DNA of 28,069 bases from a virus, in IMG/VR virus record IMGVR_UViG_3300025120_009293, positions 1-28,069 of that record; one strand, given 5' to 3'. Made by a program: the position numbers and the translations under genes. Below the pieces are notes generated by a model. That model saw only the letters and a list, made by a program, of their open reading frames with translations, did not search any database and had not been told where the DNA came from. Shown piece after piece: positions 15,434 to 23,189 of this stretch (its first letter is position 1; every line of letters begins with the position of its first letter).

Positions 15434-16263
15434 TTTTCTGTTCTATTAACCATTATATCACTACCTTTACTACGACCTAATTCTTTGCGGCCGCCTTTCA
15501 TGTGATCAATCCATTTACCTAACATAGTATTAATAAGAGGGTGTCCACCGCCTCCTGTTTTAGCTTCTTTTAAATACATTTCTGAAGAGTAATCTAATAC
15601 ATTATTATCTATGTTACGCATTAATTGTAGTATATGTCCAAACACAAAACTATCATGCCATTCTTCTAATTCAAATATACCATTGTTTGCATCTTCATAA
15701 AATCTTTCAAATTCTGCTAAAAATTGTTTACACATTGGATGATCGAGATTTAATCCATAGAATCCGCACTCGGGCCAAGTTTGCGACCCTTTGCCTCTAC
15801 CTACATATGTAATCCATTTTTTATTAGGTAATAATTCTTTAAAATCTTCATATGACCATTGGTTATGTACAAATGTATCTGCGTCCATCCATACTACCCA
15901 GTTGTTATAAGTTTCACATGCATCAAATACTGCATAAACTTTGTTAGCAAATCTAATGGCATCCCATTTAAATTCTTTATGGTGATCACGCGGTCTACGT
16001 GCTACAATGTCAGGTGGTGGTTTACCATTTGCTTTAGGTACATCTTTCCAACGTTCTTTAAATGCAACTAACTTAGGTAATACTTTATGGTGATCTTTTA
16101 CAATTACTTGTGCAGGATCTTTAACTAGTGGTTGGCAGTCTTCTGCATATACAACTAGCTTAATTCTTTTATCTACACAATTTTCGAAACTTGTAATAAA
16201 TCTTTGTCCATATAAATCTAATCCAGGTTTATGAAATGTTGTAACCACAGTTATGTCTTGCAT
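15415..16263 (-). CDS. GT-A-type glycosyltransferase
   Basis: The 282-aa protein begins with ITVVTTFHKPGLDLYGQRFI, a typical first strand and loop of nucleotide-sugar transferases. The metal-binding motif is WMDADTFV (DAD at 127-129), and HDSFVFGH lies in the second half. No membrane segment is seen. It is the only minus-strand gene in this part of the island and lies between two plus-strand paralogs. It has its own site AAGGA about 6 nt before the ATG. A small divergent gap (16264-16301) separates it from the next gene. Sugar and acceptor are unknown. Confidence 0.85.
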   Translation of the reverse strand: MQDITVVTTFHKPGLDLYGQRFITSFENCVDKRIKLVVYAEDCQPLVKDPAQVIVKDHHKVLPKLVAFKERWKDVPKANGKPPPDIVARRPRDHHKEFKWDAIRFANKVYAVFDACETYNNWVVWMDADTFVHNQWSYEDFKELLPNKKWITYVGRGKGSQTWPECGFYGLNLDHPMCKQFLAEFERFYEDANNGIFELEEWHDSFVFGHILQLMRNIDNNVLDYSSEMYLKEAKTGGGGHPLINTMLGKWIDHMKGGRKELGRSKGSDIMVNRTENYWAGK

Positions 16264-16301
16264 CTTGATTCCTTTGTAAATATACTATAAAGTATTTAAG
16301 C

Positions 16302-17150
16302 ATGAAATTCAATCTTTGGACACAATATGGCGCACTAAATTCAAAACCAGTTTTTGAAGCATTTGCTGCGGGTGCAACTTCATTAGGACACCAAGTAGTA
16401 TATAATTCTAACAGTGGTATAGATGTAATTTGGAGCGTATTGTTTAATGGTAGAATGTCAGGTAATAAGCAAGTATGGGATAGAAATAAAGCAACAAAAC
16501 AACCTACAATAGTTTTAGAAGTAGGTGGCATTAAACGAGGCACAACATGGAAGGTAGGACTTAATGGGATTAATCGAGACGCTTTTTTTGCTAATAGTGG
16601 CAACGATGATACTCGTAGCATACAGTTAGGACTTAAATTATTACCTTGGCAAAAAGGTGAAAATATATTAATATGCGGACAGCATGATAAAAGTCTGCAA
16701 TGGACAAACATGCCACGTATGAGCAATTGGTTCTTAAATACATATGACGAAATACGTAAGCACACAGATCGACCTATTATATTTAGAGCGCATCCACGAT
16801 GCAGATTAGAACACATTGAACGAGGTCTTAGATACGTTACAAGACAGGAGCCGCAACACATTGCCAATACTTACGATGATTTTGATATGGGGTTTAGTAA
16901 TATACATTGCACTATCAGCCATAGTAGTAACCCTGGGATACATTCTATTATCTCCGGCGTTCCTAGTTTTGTTAGCCCTAGCAGTCTTGCTTATGATGTA
17001 GGCAATGATATCGACTTTATACATGATATAGAACAACCTTTAAAGCCAGATAGACAACAATGGTTAAATGACTATGCACACACTGAATGGACAGTGCAAG
17101 AAATTTCTAAAGGAATTCCACTTAAACACTTGACTTCTATGTTAATTTAA
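16302..17150 (+). CDS. Polysaccharide-transferase-like protein, third paralog
   Basis: The 282-aa product carries the same landmarks as the two upstream plus-strand genes: KHTDRPIIFRAHPRC (153-167), TISHSSNPGIHSIISGVP (204-221) and DIEQPLKPDRQQWLNDYAHT near the end. Its N-terminus (MKFNLWTQYGALNSKPVFEA) is its own. It is probably a GT-B-like glycosyltransferase acting in the same pathway. No Shine-Dalgarno is seen; upstream TATAAAGTA (16286-16294) is a poor version of the late promoter octamer. Its 3' end contains the -35 element of the next gene's promoter. Confidence 0.78.
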   Translation: MKFNLWTQYGALNSKPVFEAFAAGATSLGHQVVYNSNSGIDVIWSVLFNGRMSGNKQVWDRNKATKQPTIVLEVGGIKRGTTWKVGLNGINRDAFFANSGNDDTRSIQLGLKLLPWQKGENILICGQHDKSLQWTNMPRMSNWFLNTYDEIRKHTDRPIIFRAHPRCRLEHIERGLRYVTRQEPQHIANTYDDFDMGFSNIHCTISHSSNPGIHSIISGVPSFVSPSSLAYDVGNDIDFIHDIEQPLKPDRQQWLNDYAHTEWTVQEISKGIPLKHLTSMLI

Positions 17151-17158
17151 GTTATAAT
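17130..17158 (+). promoter_or_regulatory. Near-consensus sigma70 promoter, predicted leaderless
   Basis: TTGACT (17130-17135), a 17-bp spacer and TATAAT (17153-17158) form a near-perfect host-type promoter. The expected start, 7 nt after the -10 box, is 17165, the A of the downstream ATG. There is no Shine-Dalgarno. Confidence 0.82.
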
Positions 17159-17164
17159 ACATGT

Positions 17165-18379
17165 ATGAAACTAGAAAATATCGAAGAACATCTCCAACAT
17201 CTATGCGGATTTATTACAGATGAGTGTAACTATGACATTGATAAAAATGATCTAAATTTGTTAACTAGTCTTGGTAGACAGGTAGTTAAGGGCATTGCTC
17301 TTACTGACAGACAACATGTGTTATTAAAACAAAAATTAATTGCATACAAAACACAGTTTGAAAGCAATGATATTTTTTCATTAGAAGAAACATTAGATAT
17401 AACAAAGTATCCTTTGAGAGAAATAGATAGAACTAAGTCTATAGAAATTATTAATGACGGTGAAACTAAAATAAAGATAAAGTTTCCGTTTAGTAAACGA
17501 TTAATATCGTTAATTGAAAAACTTAGAATAATACAAGGCAACGATTATAACCAGGCAAGAAAGACACATACAATCCCTTATACAGACAAAAACTTTTTTG
17601 ATATATGTGAACTTACAAAATTAAAAAACTTTGACATGTCAGAAGATCTAAAAAATTTACACAAGGATTTATTACAAATGAAAGAAAACCCAAAAGATTT
17701 CTTGCCAGGCATATATGGGTTTAAATTAAAAAATTTAAATGACAGGGCAATAGAATATGCATTTAGCACAATAGGTGAACCTAGTAAAGATAACTTACCA
17801 TTGTACGCTGATAGAAAAGACCAATTAGGACTGCACTATTTTGACGAAGACGATTTGAATATAAGTTTAGATAAACTAAGCGTATTGAGTAAAAAAGTAG
17901 TACAACGCCTAAATAAAGAAATTTTTGTAGATGCAAAAAAATATAATGTTAATGACATTGCATCTACAATATTAGAACTACACAGATTTCCTGTGTTGGT
18001 AGTGTTACCAAACGAAGACCCATTAGGTCATATGTTAAACATTTATAAAACATTCAACGGCATAATTAGCAGTGATAGATTTTCAGTAATGTTTAGATTA
18101 GATAATAAATCAGAATATGAAAAAAGTTTTAATGAAGCTATAAAAGATTATGGCCTAAATAATAAACTTGACAACCAAACTAAAATAGTGTATATTAGTA
18201 AAGATAAGTTACCAAAAACACTACTCACAGCAGATTGGCAACCTGACTGTGCGTTGTTATTAGAATCACATTCTGCAACAGGCAACTTAAGACCATATCT
18301 GTCTAACTTAGATTTAGTTATACATTATGATACAGGAAAGAGTTCATTTGCAGTGAGGAATGGAATGGAAGATATTTAA
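17165..18379 (+). CDS. UvsW-associated protein, possible HARP-like/helicase-derived
   Basis: The 404-aa product overlaps the uvsW start by one base (TAATG), so both are probably made together. No Walker motifs are visible. Residues 104-150 (IKIKFPFSKRLISLIEKLR, then YNQARKTHTIPYTDKNF) resemble the short HARP-type DNA-annealing domain of SMARCAL1-class proteins. The region after 270 (FPVLVVLPNEDPLGHML) reads like a Rossmann-type strand and could be a degenerate helicase lobe. I infer a DNA-binding partner of UvsW; the family is otherwise unrecognised. The gene is driven by the sigma70 promoter just upstream. Confidence 0.78.
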   Translation: MKLENIEEHLQHLCGFITDECNYDIDKNDLNLLTSLGRQVVKGIALTDRQHVLLKQKLIAYKTQFESNDIFSLEETLDITKYPLREIDRTKSIEIINDGETKIKIKFPFSKRLISLIEKLRIIQGNDYNQARKTHTIPYTDKNFFDICELTKLKNFDMSEDLKNLHKDLLQMKENPKDFLPGIYGFKLKNLNDRAIEYAFSTIGEPSKDNLPLYADRKDQLGLHYFDEDDLNISLDKLSVLSKKVVQRLNKEIFVDAKKYNVNDIASTILELHRFPVLVVLPNEDPLGHMLNIYKTFNGIISSDRFSVMFRLDNKSEYEKSFNEAIKDYGLNNKLDNQTKIVYISKDKLPKTLLTADWQPDCALLLESHSATGNLRPYLSNLDLVIHYDTGKSSFAVRNGMEDI

Positions 18380-19842
18380 TGGCTTCATGTAAACTAATAA
18401 TTGAAGATGAAGTTAACATCAAAATAGAAGGACTAGAAGTTGACGTACGGAGAAAACTTGCGAATTCTCTTAAGTTTGAAGTCCCATATGCACGATACAT
18501 GCCACAGTATAAACTAGGACGCTGGGACGGAAAAGTTGCTTTCTTTGGTATTGGCGGCACAGGTTACGTTAATCATCTTGATATTGTTAGTGAAGTACTT
18601 GCAAAGAACAACGTACAAATAGTTGATATTGATGATAAGCGACATCCAATACAATTAGACTTTACACCAGTTACAGAAACATATTGGAAAGATCAAGGCG
18701 TTGTATGGCCTAAAGGTCATCCAGCAGAAGGCGAAGATATTATTCTACGTGACTATCAAGTAGAAGCAATTAACAATTTTTTAAAACACCCGCAGAGCTT
18801 GCAACAGATTGCTACTGGTGCAGGTAAAACAATTACGACAGCAACGCTGTCACACATAGCTGAGCCATACGGTAGGTCAATTGTAATTGTTCCTAACAAG
18901 TCGTTAGTAGAACAAACAGAAGAAGACTATATTAACTGTGGGCTTGACGTAGGGGTATACTTTGGAGATCGAAAACAACTAGGTAAGACTCACACTATAT
19001 GCACTTGGCAAAGTTTAAATATTCTTGACAAGAAGCACAAGGACGGTAGCGTAGTATTATCGCTTGCTGAATTCCTTGAAGGTGTGAGCACTATTATCGT
19101 TGACGAAGTACACCAAGCAAAGGCAGAAGTTCTAAAAAACTTGCTTACACGCAACCTACGTAACGCTCCAATACGTTGGGGACTAACTGGTACTATACCT
19201 AAGGAAAAGTTTGAATTTGAAAGTATTCATGCTAGTTTAGGTCCTGTAATTGGTCAAATTAGTGCAAAAGAATTACAAGACAAGGGTGTGTTAGCAAACT
19301 GTCATGTTAATGTTTGCCAGTTAATTGATACAGTATCACACGCAGGTTACCAAGAAGAATTAAAATATCTTGTTACTAATAAAGCAAGAGTAGAATACTT
19401 AGGCAAATTATTAAACACAGTAAGTCAATCAGGCAACACACTAATACTAGTAGACAGAATCTCCGCAGGAGAAATGTTAACAGAACTAATACCCAATAGC
19501 ACTTTTGTAAGCGGAAGTGTAAAAGTAAAAGACCGCAAGGAAACATATGATACAATACGTGAAGGTACTAATGAAGTCATTATCGCAACATACGGAGTTG
19601 CGGCAGTGGGCCTTAATATACCTAGGATTTTTAATCTTGTACTCATTGAACCTGGAAAGTCTTTTGTTCGGGTAATCCAATCTATCGGTAGAGGCGTAAG
19701 AAAGGCAAAAGATAAAGACTTCGTACAAATATGGGATATTACTAGCACTTGTAAATTTGCAAAACGTCATTTGACACAACGCAAGAAATTTTACAAAGAT
19801 GCACAGTATCCTTTTACAATAGAAAAAGTGGATTGGAATTAA
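18379..19842 (+). CDS. uvsW: UvsW superfamily 2 helicase
   Basis: UvsW unwinds R-loops and branched DNA and helps switch T4 from origin- to recombination-dependent replication. The 487-aa protein has an N-terminal small domain (1-120, with YMPQYKLGRWDGKVAFF), a Q-motif-like LRDYQVEAI (123-131), Walker A ATGAGKT (145-151), Walker B VDEVH (241-245), motif III LTGTIP (269-274), and motifs V and VI in the C-terminal lobe (YGVAAVGLNIP and QSIGRGVRKAKD). Length is close to T4 UvsW (about 500 aa). It is coupled to the upstream gene by a TAATG overlap. Confidence 0.96.
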   Translation: MASCKLIIEDEVNIKIEGLEVDVRRKLANSLKFEVPYARYMPQYKLGRWDGKVAFFGIGGTGYVNHLDIVSEVLAKNNVQIVDIDDKRHPIQLDFTPVTETYWKDQGVVWPKGHPAEGEDIILRDYQVEAINNFLKHPQSLQQIATGAGKTITTATLSHIAEPYGRSIVIVPNKSLVEQTEEDYINCGLDVGVYFGDRKQLGKTHTICTWQSLNILDKKHKDGSVVLSLAEFLEGVSTIIVDEVHQAKAEVLKNLLTRNLRNAPIRWGLTGTIPKEKFEFESIHASLGPVIGQISAKELQDKGVLANCHVNVCQLIDTVSHAGYQEELKYLVTNKARVEYLGKLLNTVSQSGNTLILVDRISAGEMLTELIPNSTFVSGSVKVKDRKETYDTIREGTNEVIIATYGVAAVGLNIPRIFNLVLIEPGKSFVRVIQSIGRGVRKAKDKDFVQIWDITSTCKFAKRHLTQRKKFYKDAQYPFTIEKVDWN

Positions 19843-19845
19843 AAT

Positions 19846-20352
19846 ATGAGAATACTTACATTAGATAATGAATGTTTCCTACTTAATAATCTGCCTGACG
19901 AATTAGAAGATGATATTAGATTTAGTGTATTGGATAACTCGGACTCTGCTAATCCAGATTTCTTTTTTATTCCACTAATATTTTTAGAATCTTTTAGTAG
20001 CCCGGCAATTATAATGGAAATAGATGGAAATGAAATAATGATGCCAATTGATTGGCACATTGCAGTTGGAGATAGCCAAAGCGGAAATGACTTAGAAGTC
20101 TTACCACTAACTAGTATAAATGATCGGGGATTTGAGGCATTCCTATTTAATCCATTGTCTAGTTATAAATGTGATTTTGGAACTTTAAAAATAACTAATT
20201 TTTACAATGAAGTTAAATGGTACTTCCCAAAAACAAAGAATGGACAGTTACTTAGTGTTCCAATAACAACAGGTAAGAATCCAAAGTGTGCTTATTTTAT
20301 AAAAGATATAAGCAGACAGAGCGAAGTAATTGATTATGCAGAATTATTATAG
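19846..20352 (+). CDS. Conserved phage protein of unknown function
   Basis: The 168-aa soluble protein starts 3 nt after the UvsW stop. It has an acidic N-terminal part (DNECFLLNNLPDELEDDIRF), a hydrophobic core (PDFFFIPLIFLESF) and a basic second half (VKWYFPKTKNGQLLSVPI). No catalytic motif or known domain is recognised. Position suggests it belongs to the uvsW transcription unit. Similar proteins occur beside uvsW in other marine T4-like phages as far as I recall, but I cannot assign a function. Confidence 0.8.
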   Translation: MRILTLDNECFLLNNLPDELEDDIRFSVLDNSDSANPDFFFIPLIFLESFSSPAIIMEIDGNEIMMPIDWHIAVGDSQSGNDLEVLPLTSINDRGFEAFLFNPLSSYKCDFGTLKITNFYNEVKWYFPKTKNGQLLSVPITTGKNPKCAYFIKDISRQSEVIDYAELL

Positions 20353-20364
20353 AAAGGTATACAG

Positions 20365-20721
20365 ATGAAAGCAGGAAAGATATGGGGTCAAACAGAATTG
20401 ATCCACGCAAACGGTGTACTAGAGTTTCACCGTATTGAATACAAAGCAGGATACAAATGTTCAGAACATGAGCATCAATTTAAATGGAACGGATTCTATG
20501 TTGAATCGGGCAAGATGATTGTTCGAGTTTGGCAAGATGATCAAGGACTAGTTGATGAAACTATTCTTGAAGCTGGAGACTTTACGCAAGTGAAGCCCGG
20601 CAAGATTCACCAGTTTGAAGGTTTAGAAGACGGTGTCGCTTTTGAACTATACTGGGCTGAATTTAACCACGACGACATTGTTCGTCGTACAAGTGGCACA
20701 TCAATAGTAAAGAAAAAATAG
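20365..20721 (+). CDS. Small cupin protein
   Basis: This is a single-domain cupin of 118 aa. The first cupin motif is AGYKCSEHEHQFKWNGFYVE, with H35, H37 and E47 as candidate metal ligands; the second is LEAGDFTQVKPGKIHQFEG with H82. Such small cupins are often sugar-phosphate isomerases or sugar-binding sensors, but no substrate can be read. GAAAGG lies upstream of the ATG. It sits between the unknown gene after uvsW and the YhhQ-type transporter. Confidence 0.83.
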   Translation: MKAGKIWGQTELIHANGVLEFHRIEYKAGYKCSEHEHQFKWNGFYVESGKMIVRVWQDDQGLVDETILEAGDFTQVKPGKIHQFEGLEDGVAFELYWAEFNHDDIVRRTSGTSIVKKK

Positions 20722-20729
20722 GAGAACAT

Positions 20730-21446
20730 ATGTTTAATAAACTATTAGAAGGTGTCGATAAGGCACTTGTAACTAAACTAGTTATTTTACACACGCTTGT
20801 TATTGCTGTGTCAAACTACTTAGTTACGATTAGATTTGATTTATTTCCAGGTGCTGAATTGCCCTTGTTTGGATCATTTCCACTAGCGGCGGCGGCATTT
20901 ACATTTCCGATCGTTGTTGTAGCAACTGACCTTACAGTACGTATGGTTGGCAAAGAAGCAGGTAGAGCCGTTGTAGCAATGGCAATTATTCCTGCTATCG
21001 TAGCATCGGTACTTGTGCTATTAGCACTAGGTGACGAACATGCATACAGAGTAGGTTTAGCATCAGGTGTAGCATATGCAGTAGGTACAATGCTTGACGT
21101 ATATGTATTCCAAGCAATTAGAGAACGATCAAATGCATGGTGGGCGGCACCAGCACTTTCAACAGTTGTTGCAAACATTATTGACACATACTCATTCTTT
21201 TATGTGGCATTTGCAGGATCGTTGGACGCAGAAGGTAACATGTCCTGGATTGGCGCAAACTGGCACATTGTTGCACAGAACAACACACTAACAAAAATTG
21301 TTGTAGGCTTAATTGTATTCCTTCCAGCATACGGTATACTACTACGTTACCTAAACGGCAAGATGTCAGATGATATTCTTGTATTGAAGGATGAAGTAAA
21401 AGAAGCGCCTAAGAAGCGTGGACGTAAGCCAAAGACAAAGGCTTAA
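20730..21446 (+). CDS. yhhQ: YhhQ-type queuosine-precursor transporter
   Basis: YhhQ proteins carry 7-deazaguanine precursors (preQ0/preQ1) across the inner membrane. The 238-aa product has about six hydrophobic segments and family signatures: SNYLVTIRFDL, VVATDLTVRMVGKEAGR, a GTMLDVYVFQAIRERSNAWW block, and APALSTVVANIIDTYSFFYV. E. coli YhhQ is slightly shorter (about 220 aa); the extra is a C-terminal tail (EAPKKRGRKPKTKA) containing a GRKP element like an AT-hook. The substrate could feed host tRNA queuosine or phage deazaguanine DNA modification, but no Que or Dpd gene is in this window. AGGAG precedes the ATG. Confidence 0.92.
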   Translation: MFNKLLEGVDKALVTKLVILHTLVIAVSNYLVTIRFDLFPGAELPLFGSFPLAAAAFTFPIVVVATDLTVRMVGKEAGRAVVAMAIIPAIVASVLVLLALGDEHAYRVGLASGVAYAVGTMLDVYVFQAIRERSNAWWAAPALSTVVANIIDTYSFFYVAFAGSLDAEGNMSWIGANWHIVAQNNTLTKIVVGLIVFLPAYGILLRYLNGKMSDDILVLKDEVKEAPKKRGRKPKTKA

Positions 21447-21449
21447 TAA

Positions 21450-21992
21450 TTGTTTACGCAATCGTATATAGAACAACTACAAAAGATGCATAATAGTGCA
21501 AGACGACCTAGAGGGTTTGGCGGCTCTATGAAAAATCTTGGAGAGATTGAAATTTTTTTAAAGAAATGGAAACCTCATAGTATTTTAGATTACGGTTGCG
21601 GCAAAGGCGTAATAGCCGCTTACCTGCGGGATCAATACCCTGATTCAAAAGTTGATGGGTATGATCCTGCAGTTCCAATTTACAAAGAGGCTCCGAACAA
21701 ACCTTACGAGTGTATTGTTTGTATTGATGTACTTGAACATATCGAGCCTGCTTATATACACGAAGTATTAGATCATATTAATACATTATCAAATAAATAT
21801 ATTTGGTTACGTATAGATACAATTCCCGCAAGAAAATTCTTAGATGACGGTCGTAATGCACATCTATTATTACATGATAAAGAATGGTGGACAGACTTAC
21901 TATCAAGAAAAATTAACGGAACAATAGTTTATAATACTTTAACAAGAAAAGGAAAAATAGACATTGCAATCGAAAAAAATGATACCAGGTGA
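21450..21992 (+). CDS. Class I SAM-dependent methyltransferase
   Basis: The 180-aa product has the canonical SAM motif ILDYGCGKG (45-53), the acidic end of strand 2 (KVDGYDP) and motif IV-like CIDVLEHIE (91-99). It starts with TTG 21450 three nt after the transporter stop; internal ATGs at 21486 and 21528 are alternatives. The substrate is unknown. A DNA-methylase signature (NPPY or DPPY) is absent, so a small-molecule, sugar or protein target is more likely. Confidence 0.85.
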   Translation: MFTQSYIEQLQKMHNSARRPRGFGGSMKNLGEIEIFLKKWKPHSILDYGCGKGVIAAYLRDQYPDSKVDGYDPAVPIYKEAPNKPYECIVCIDVLEHIEPAYIHEVLDHINTLSNKYIWLRIDTIPARKFLDDGRNAHLLLHDKEWWTDLLSRKINGTIVYNTLTRKGKIDIAIEKNDTR

Positions 21993-22233
21993 AGCTCTAA
22001 TATACGAACGGGTTGACAAAACTGTATATGCAAGGTATGCAAACAAACCAGAAATAAAAAGATGGATTATAGGCGGCGATCCATTAGATGTAGCAAAAAA
22101 ACAGGGCAAACTTTTTGATTATAGCATGTGGCAAGACATGATGGAAGAATCGGAAAATAACACAGTATTAAAAAACTATCTAACGAAAGCACTAGAGGCT
22201 TTCTATATAACAAAGGACAAGAAGGGAGAATGA
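21979..22233 (+). CDS. Small conserved phage protein
   Basis: The 84-aa product begins MIPGEALIYERVDKTVYARY and overlaps the methyltransferase gene by 14 nt; a TTG at 21964 would add five residues and is less likely. It has a short beta-rich N-terminal half with RWIIGGDP (about 28-35) and a helical C-terminal half. No family with known function is recognised; similar short proteins are common in marine T4-like phages. Confidence 0.78.
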   Translation: MIPGEALIYERVDKTVYARYANKPEIKRWIIGGDPLDVAKKQGKLFDYSMWQDMMEESENNTVLKNYLTKALEAFYITKDKKGE

Positions 22234-22234
22234 T

Positions 22235-22495
22235 ATGGCGACATGGTTGGTAATAGTAATCTTTGCTTTGGCACCTGGAGAAAACTTTAGTGCCGATAGA
22301 GATATGTATGTGTTCACAGAACCATCACATAATTCAAAAGAAGAGTGTTTAGGCTCTACAAGTGATCCTGAAGGAATTAAAATGTATATTGCAAAATTAT
22401 TTATGGAATATGGCGAACCTAAAAAAATTCAAGCAGTCACTTGTGTAGAAAAAGAAGAACTCAAGAGAATCTTAAATGAGGAGAAGATAATATGA
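22235..22495 (+). CDS. Small Cys-containing protein with hydrophobic N-terminus
   Basis: The 86-aa product begins with a hydrophobic stretch (ATWLVIVIFALAPG) that could be a short signal or anchor. It then has two cysteines, in EECLG and VTCVEKEE. AAGGGAG lies upstream. The same layout (hydrophobic start, E/N-CL, then V-x-C about 30 residues on) appears in the next gene, so the two may be distant paralogs. Export with a disulfide is possible but not shown. No known family. Confidence 0.72.
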   Translation: MATWLVIVIFALAPGENFSADRDMYVFTEPSHNSKEECLGSTSDPEGIKMYIAKLFMEYGEPKKIQAVTCVEKEELKRILNEEKII

Positions 22496-22779
22496 AGTGG
22501 GCTATAGTTTTTTATGCTCTATTTAACGTAAACGGAGAACAAGTTGAACATATAAGTTGGGGACTTACTTTCCCACATCACGAAAATTGTCTAACATTTT
22601 ATGATAAAAATGAAAATAAAATCTTAGGAGGTTTGAATGATTTTGCAAAGAATAATTTGGATACTGGTGCAATACTAAAAGAAGTTGGATGTTCTCATGC
22701 AACAGCCGACTTTGATGGCACTTCAAAAACAGCCATTACATCACTCAAAATGCCTGTATGGCAAGGGGAGCGTATATGA
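22492..22779 (+). CDS. Small Cys-containing protein, possible paralog of the previous gene
   Basis: The 95-aa product starts in an ATGA overlap with the gene before. The first 12 residues (MKWAIVFYALFN) are hydrophobic, cysteines lie in HENCLTFYD and EVGCSHA, and the C-terminus is Ser/Thr/Lys-rich. The hydrophobic start is short for a classical signal peptide. Function unknown. Confidence 0.7.
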   Translation: MKWAIVFYALFNVNGEQVEHISWGLTFPHHENCLTFYDKNENKILGGLNDFAKNNLDTGAILKEVGCSHATADFDGTSKTAITSLKMPVWQGERI

Positions 22780-23189
22780 ATTTATTTCAAGACGGCGACT
22801 TTACAAGTCACGCAGGATTGCCACTCAAGTGGAAACTAGAGTGTGATGCTATTACAGACGACGAATGGCGTTGCCTAGCAAAAATGGTTATGGATTATCA
22901 AACTCGTCCTTTTTATAAAGCAGTTGGAATTCCTAGAGGAGGCCTTAAATTTGCAGAAGCAATGAATGAATATGCAAGTGGTAACGACACAGATCAAATT
23001 ATGATCTGTGATGATGTGTTTACTACAGGTACAAGTATGTTAGATTTTATTAAAGAAGAATATCCAATGTGGTCTATGGGCCAAGGATATCGTTGGGTAG
23101 CATTTGCTAGAAAGCCTAGCAACGTAAACCCTTATCATACTAGAGCATTATTTACAATGCCAAATGTTACTACTGAGGAATATAAATGA
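22776..23189 (+). CDS. Phosphoribosyltransferase-like protein
   Basis: The protein has 137 residues from ATG 22776, chosen for its GGGGAG site and ATGA overlap. The PRPP-binding loop IMICDDVFTTGTSM (75-88) is a clear type I PRTase signature (two acidic residues, then TTGTS), and VGIPRGGLKFAEAM (50-63) matches the preceding PPi-loop region. The protein is short for orotate or hypoxanthine PRTases (about 180-210 aa), so the hood that selects the base is reduced and the substrate cannot be named. It is coupled to kdsA by an ATGA overlap. Confidence 0.85.
   Translation: MNLFQDGDFTSHAGLPLKWKLECDAITDDEWRCLAKMVMDYQTRPFYKAVGIPRGGLKFAEAMNEYASGNDTDQIMICDDVFTTGTSMLDFIKEEYPMWSMGQGYRWVAFARKPSNVNPYHTRALFTMPNVTTEEYK

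Noticed and set aside
16264-16301. Divergent late-type promoters between the inverted GT and the third paralog
   Set aside because: TATAAAGTA on the plus strand and CTTAAATA on the minus strand are poor matches with different spacing, and the minus-strand gene has a Shine-Dalgarno, so they were not listed as features.
16229-16867. Minus-strand open frame of 212 codons opposite the third transferase paralog
   Set aside because: The plus-strand protein shares clear motifs with two neighbours, while the antisense product is Cys-rich and has no recognisable features.
20816-21187. Minus-strand frame of 123 codons inside the YhhQ-type gene
   Set aside because: The sense frame is a recognised transporter; the antisense product is an Ala/Thr/Ser-rich shadow.
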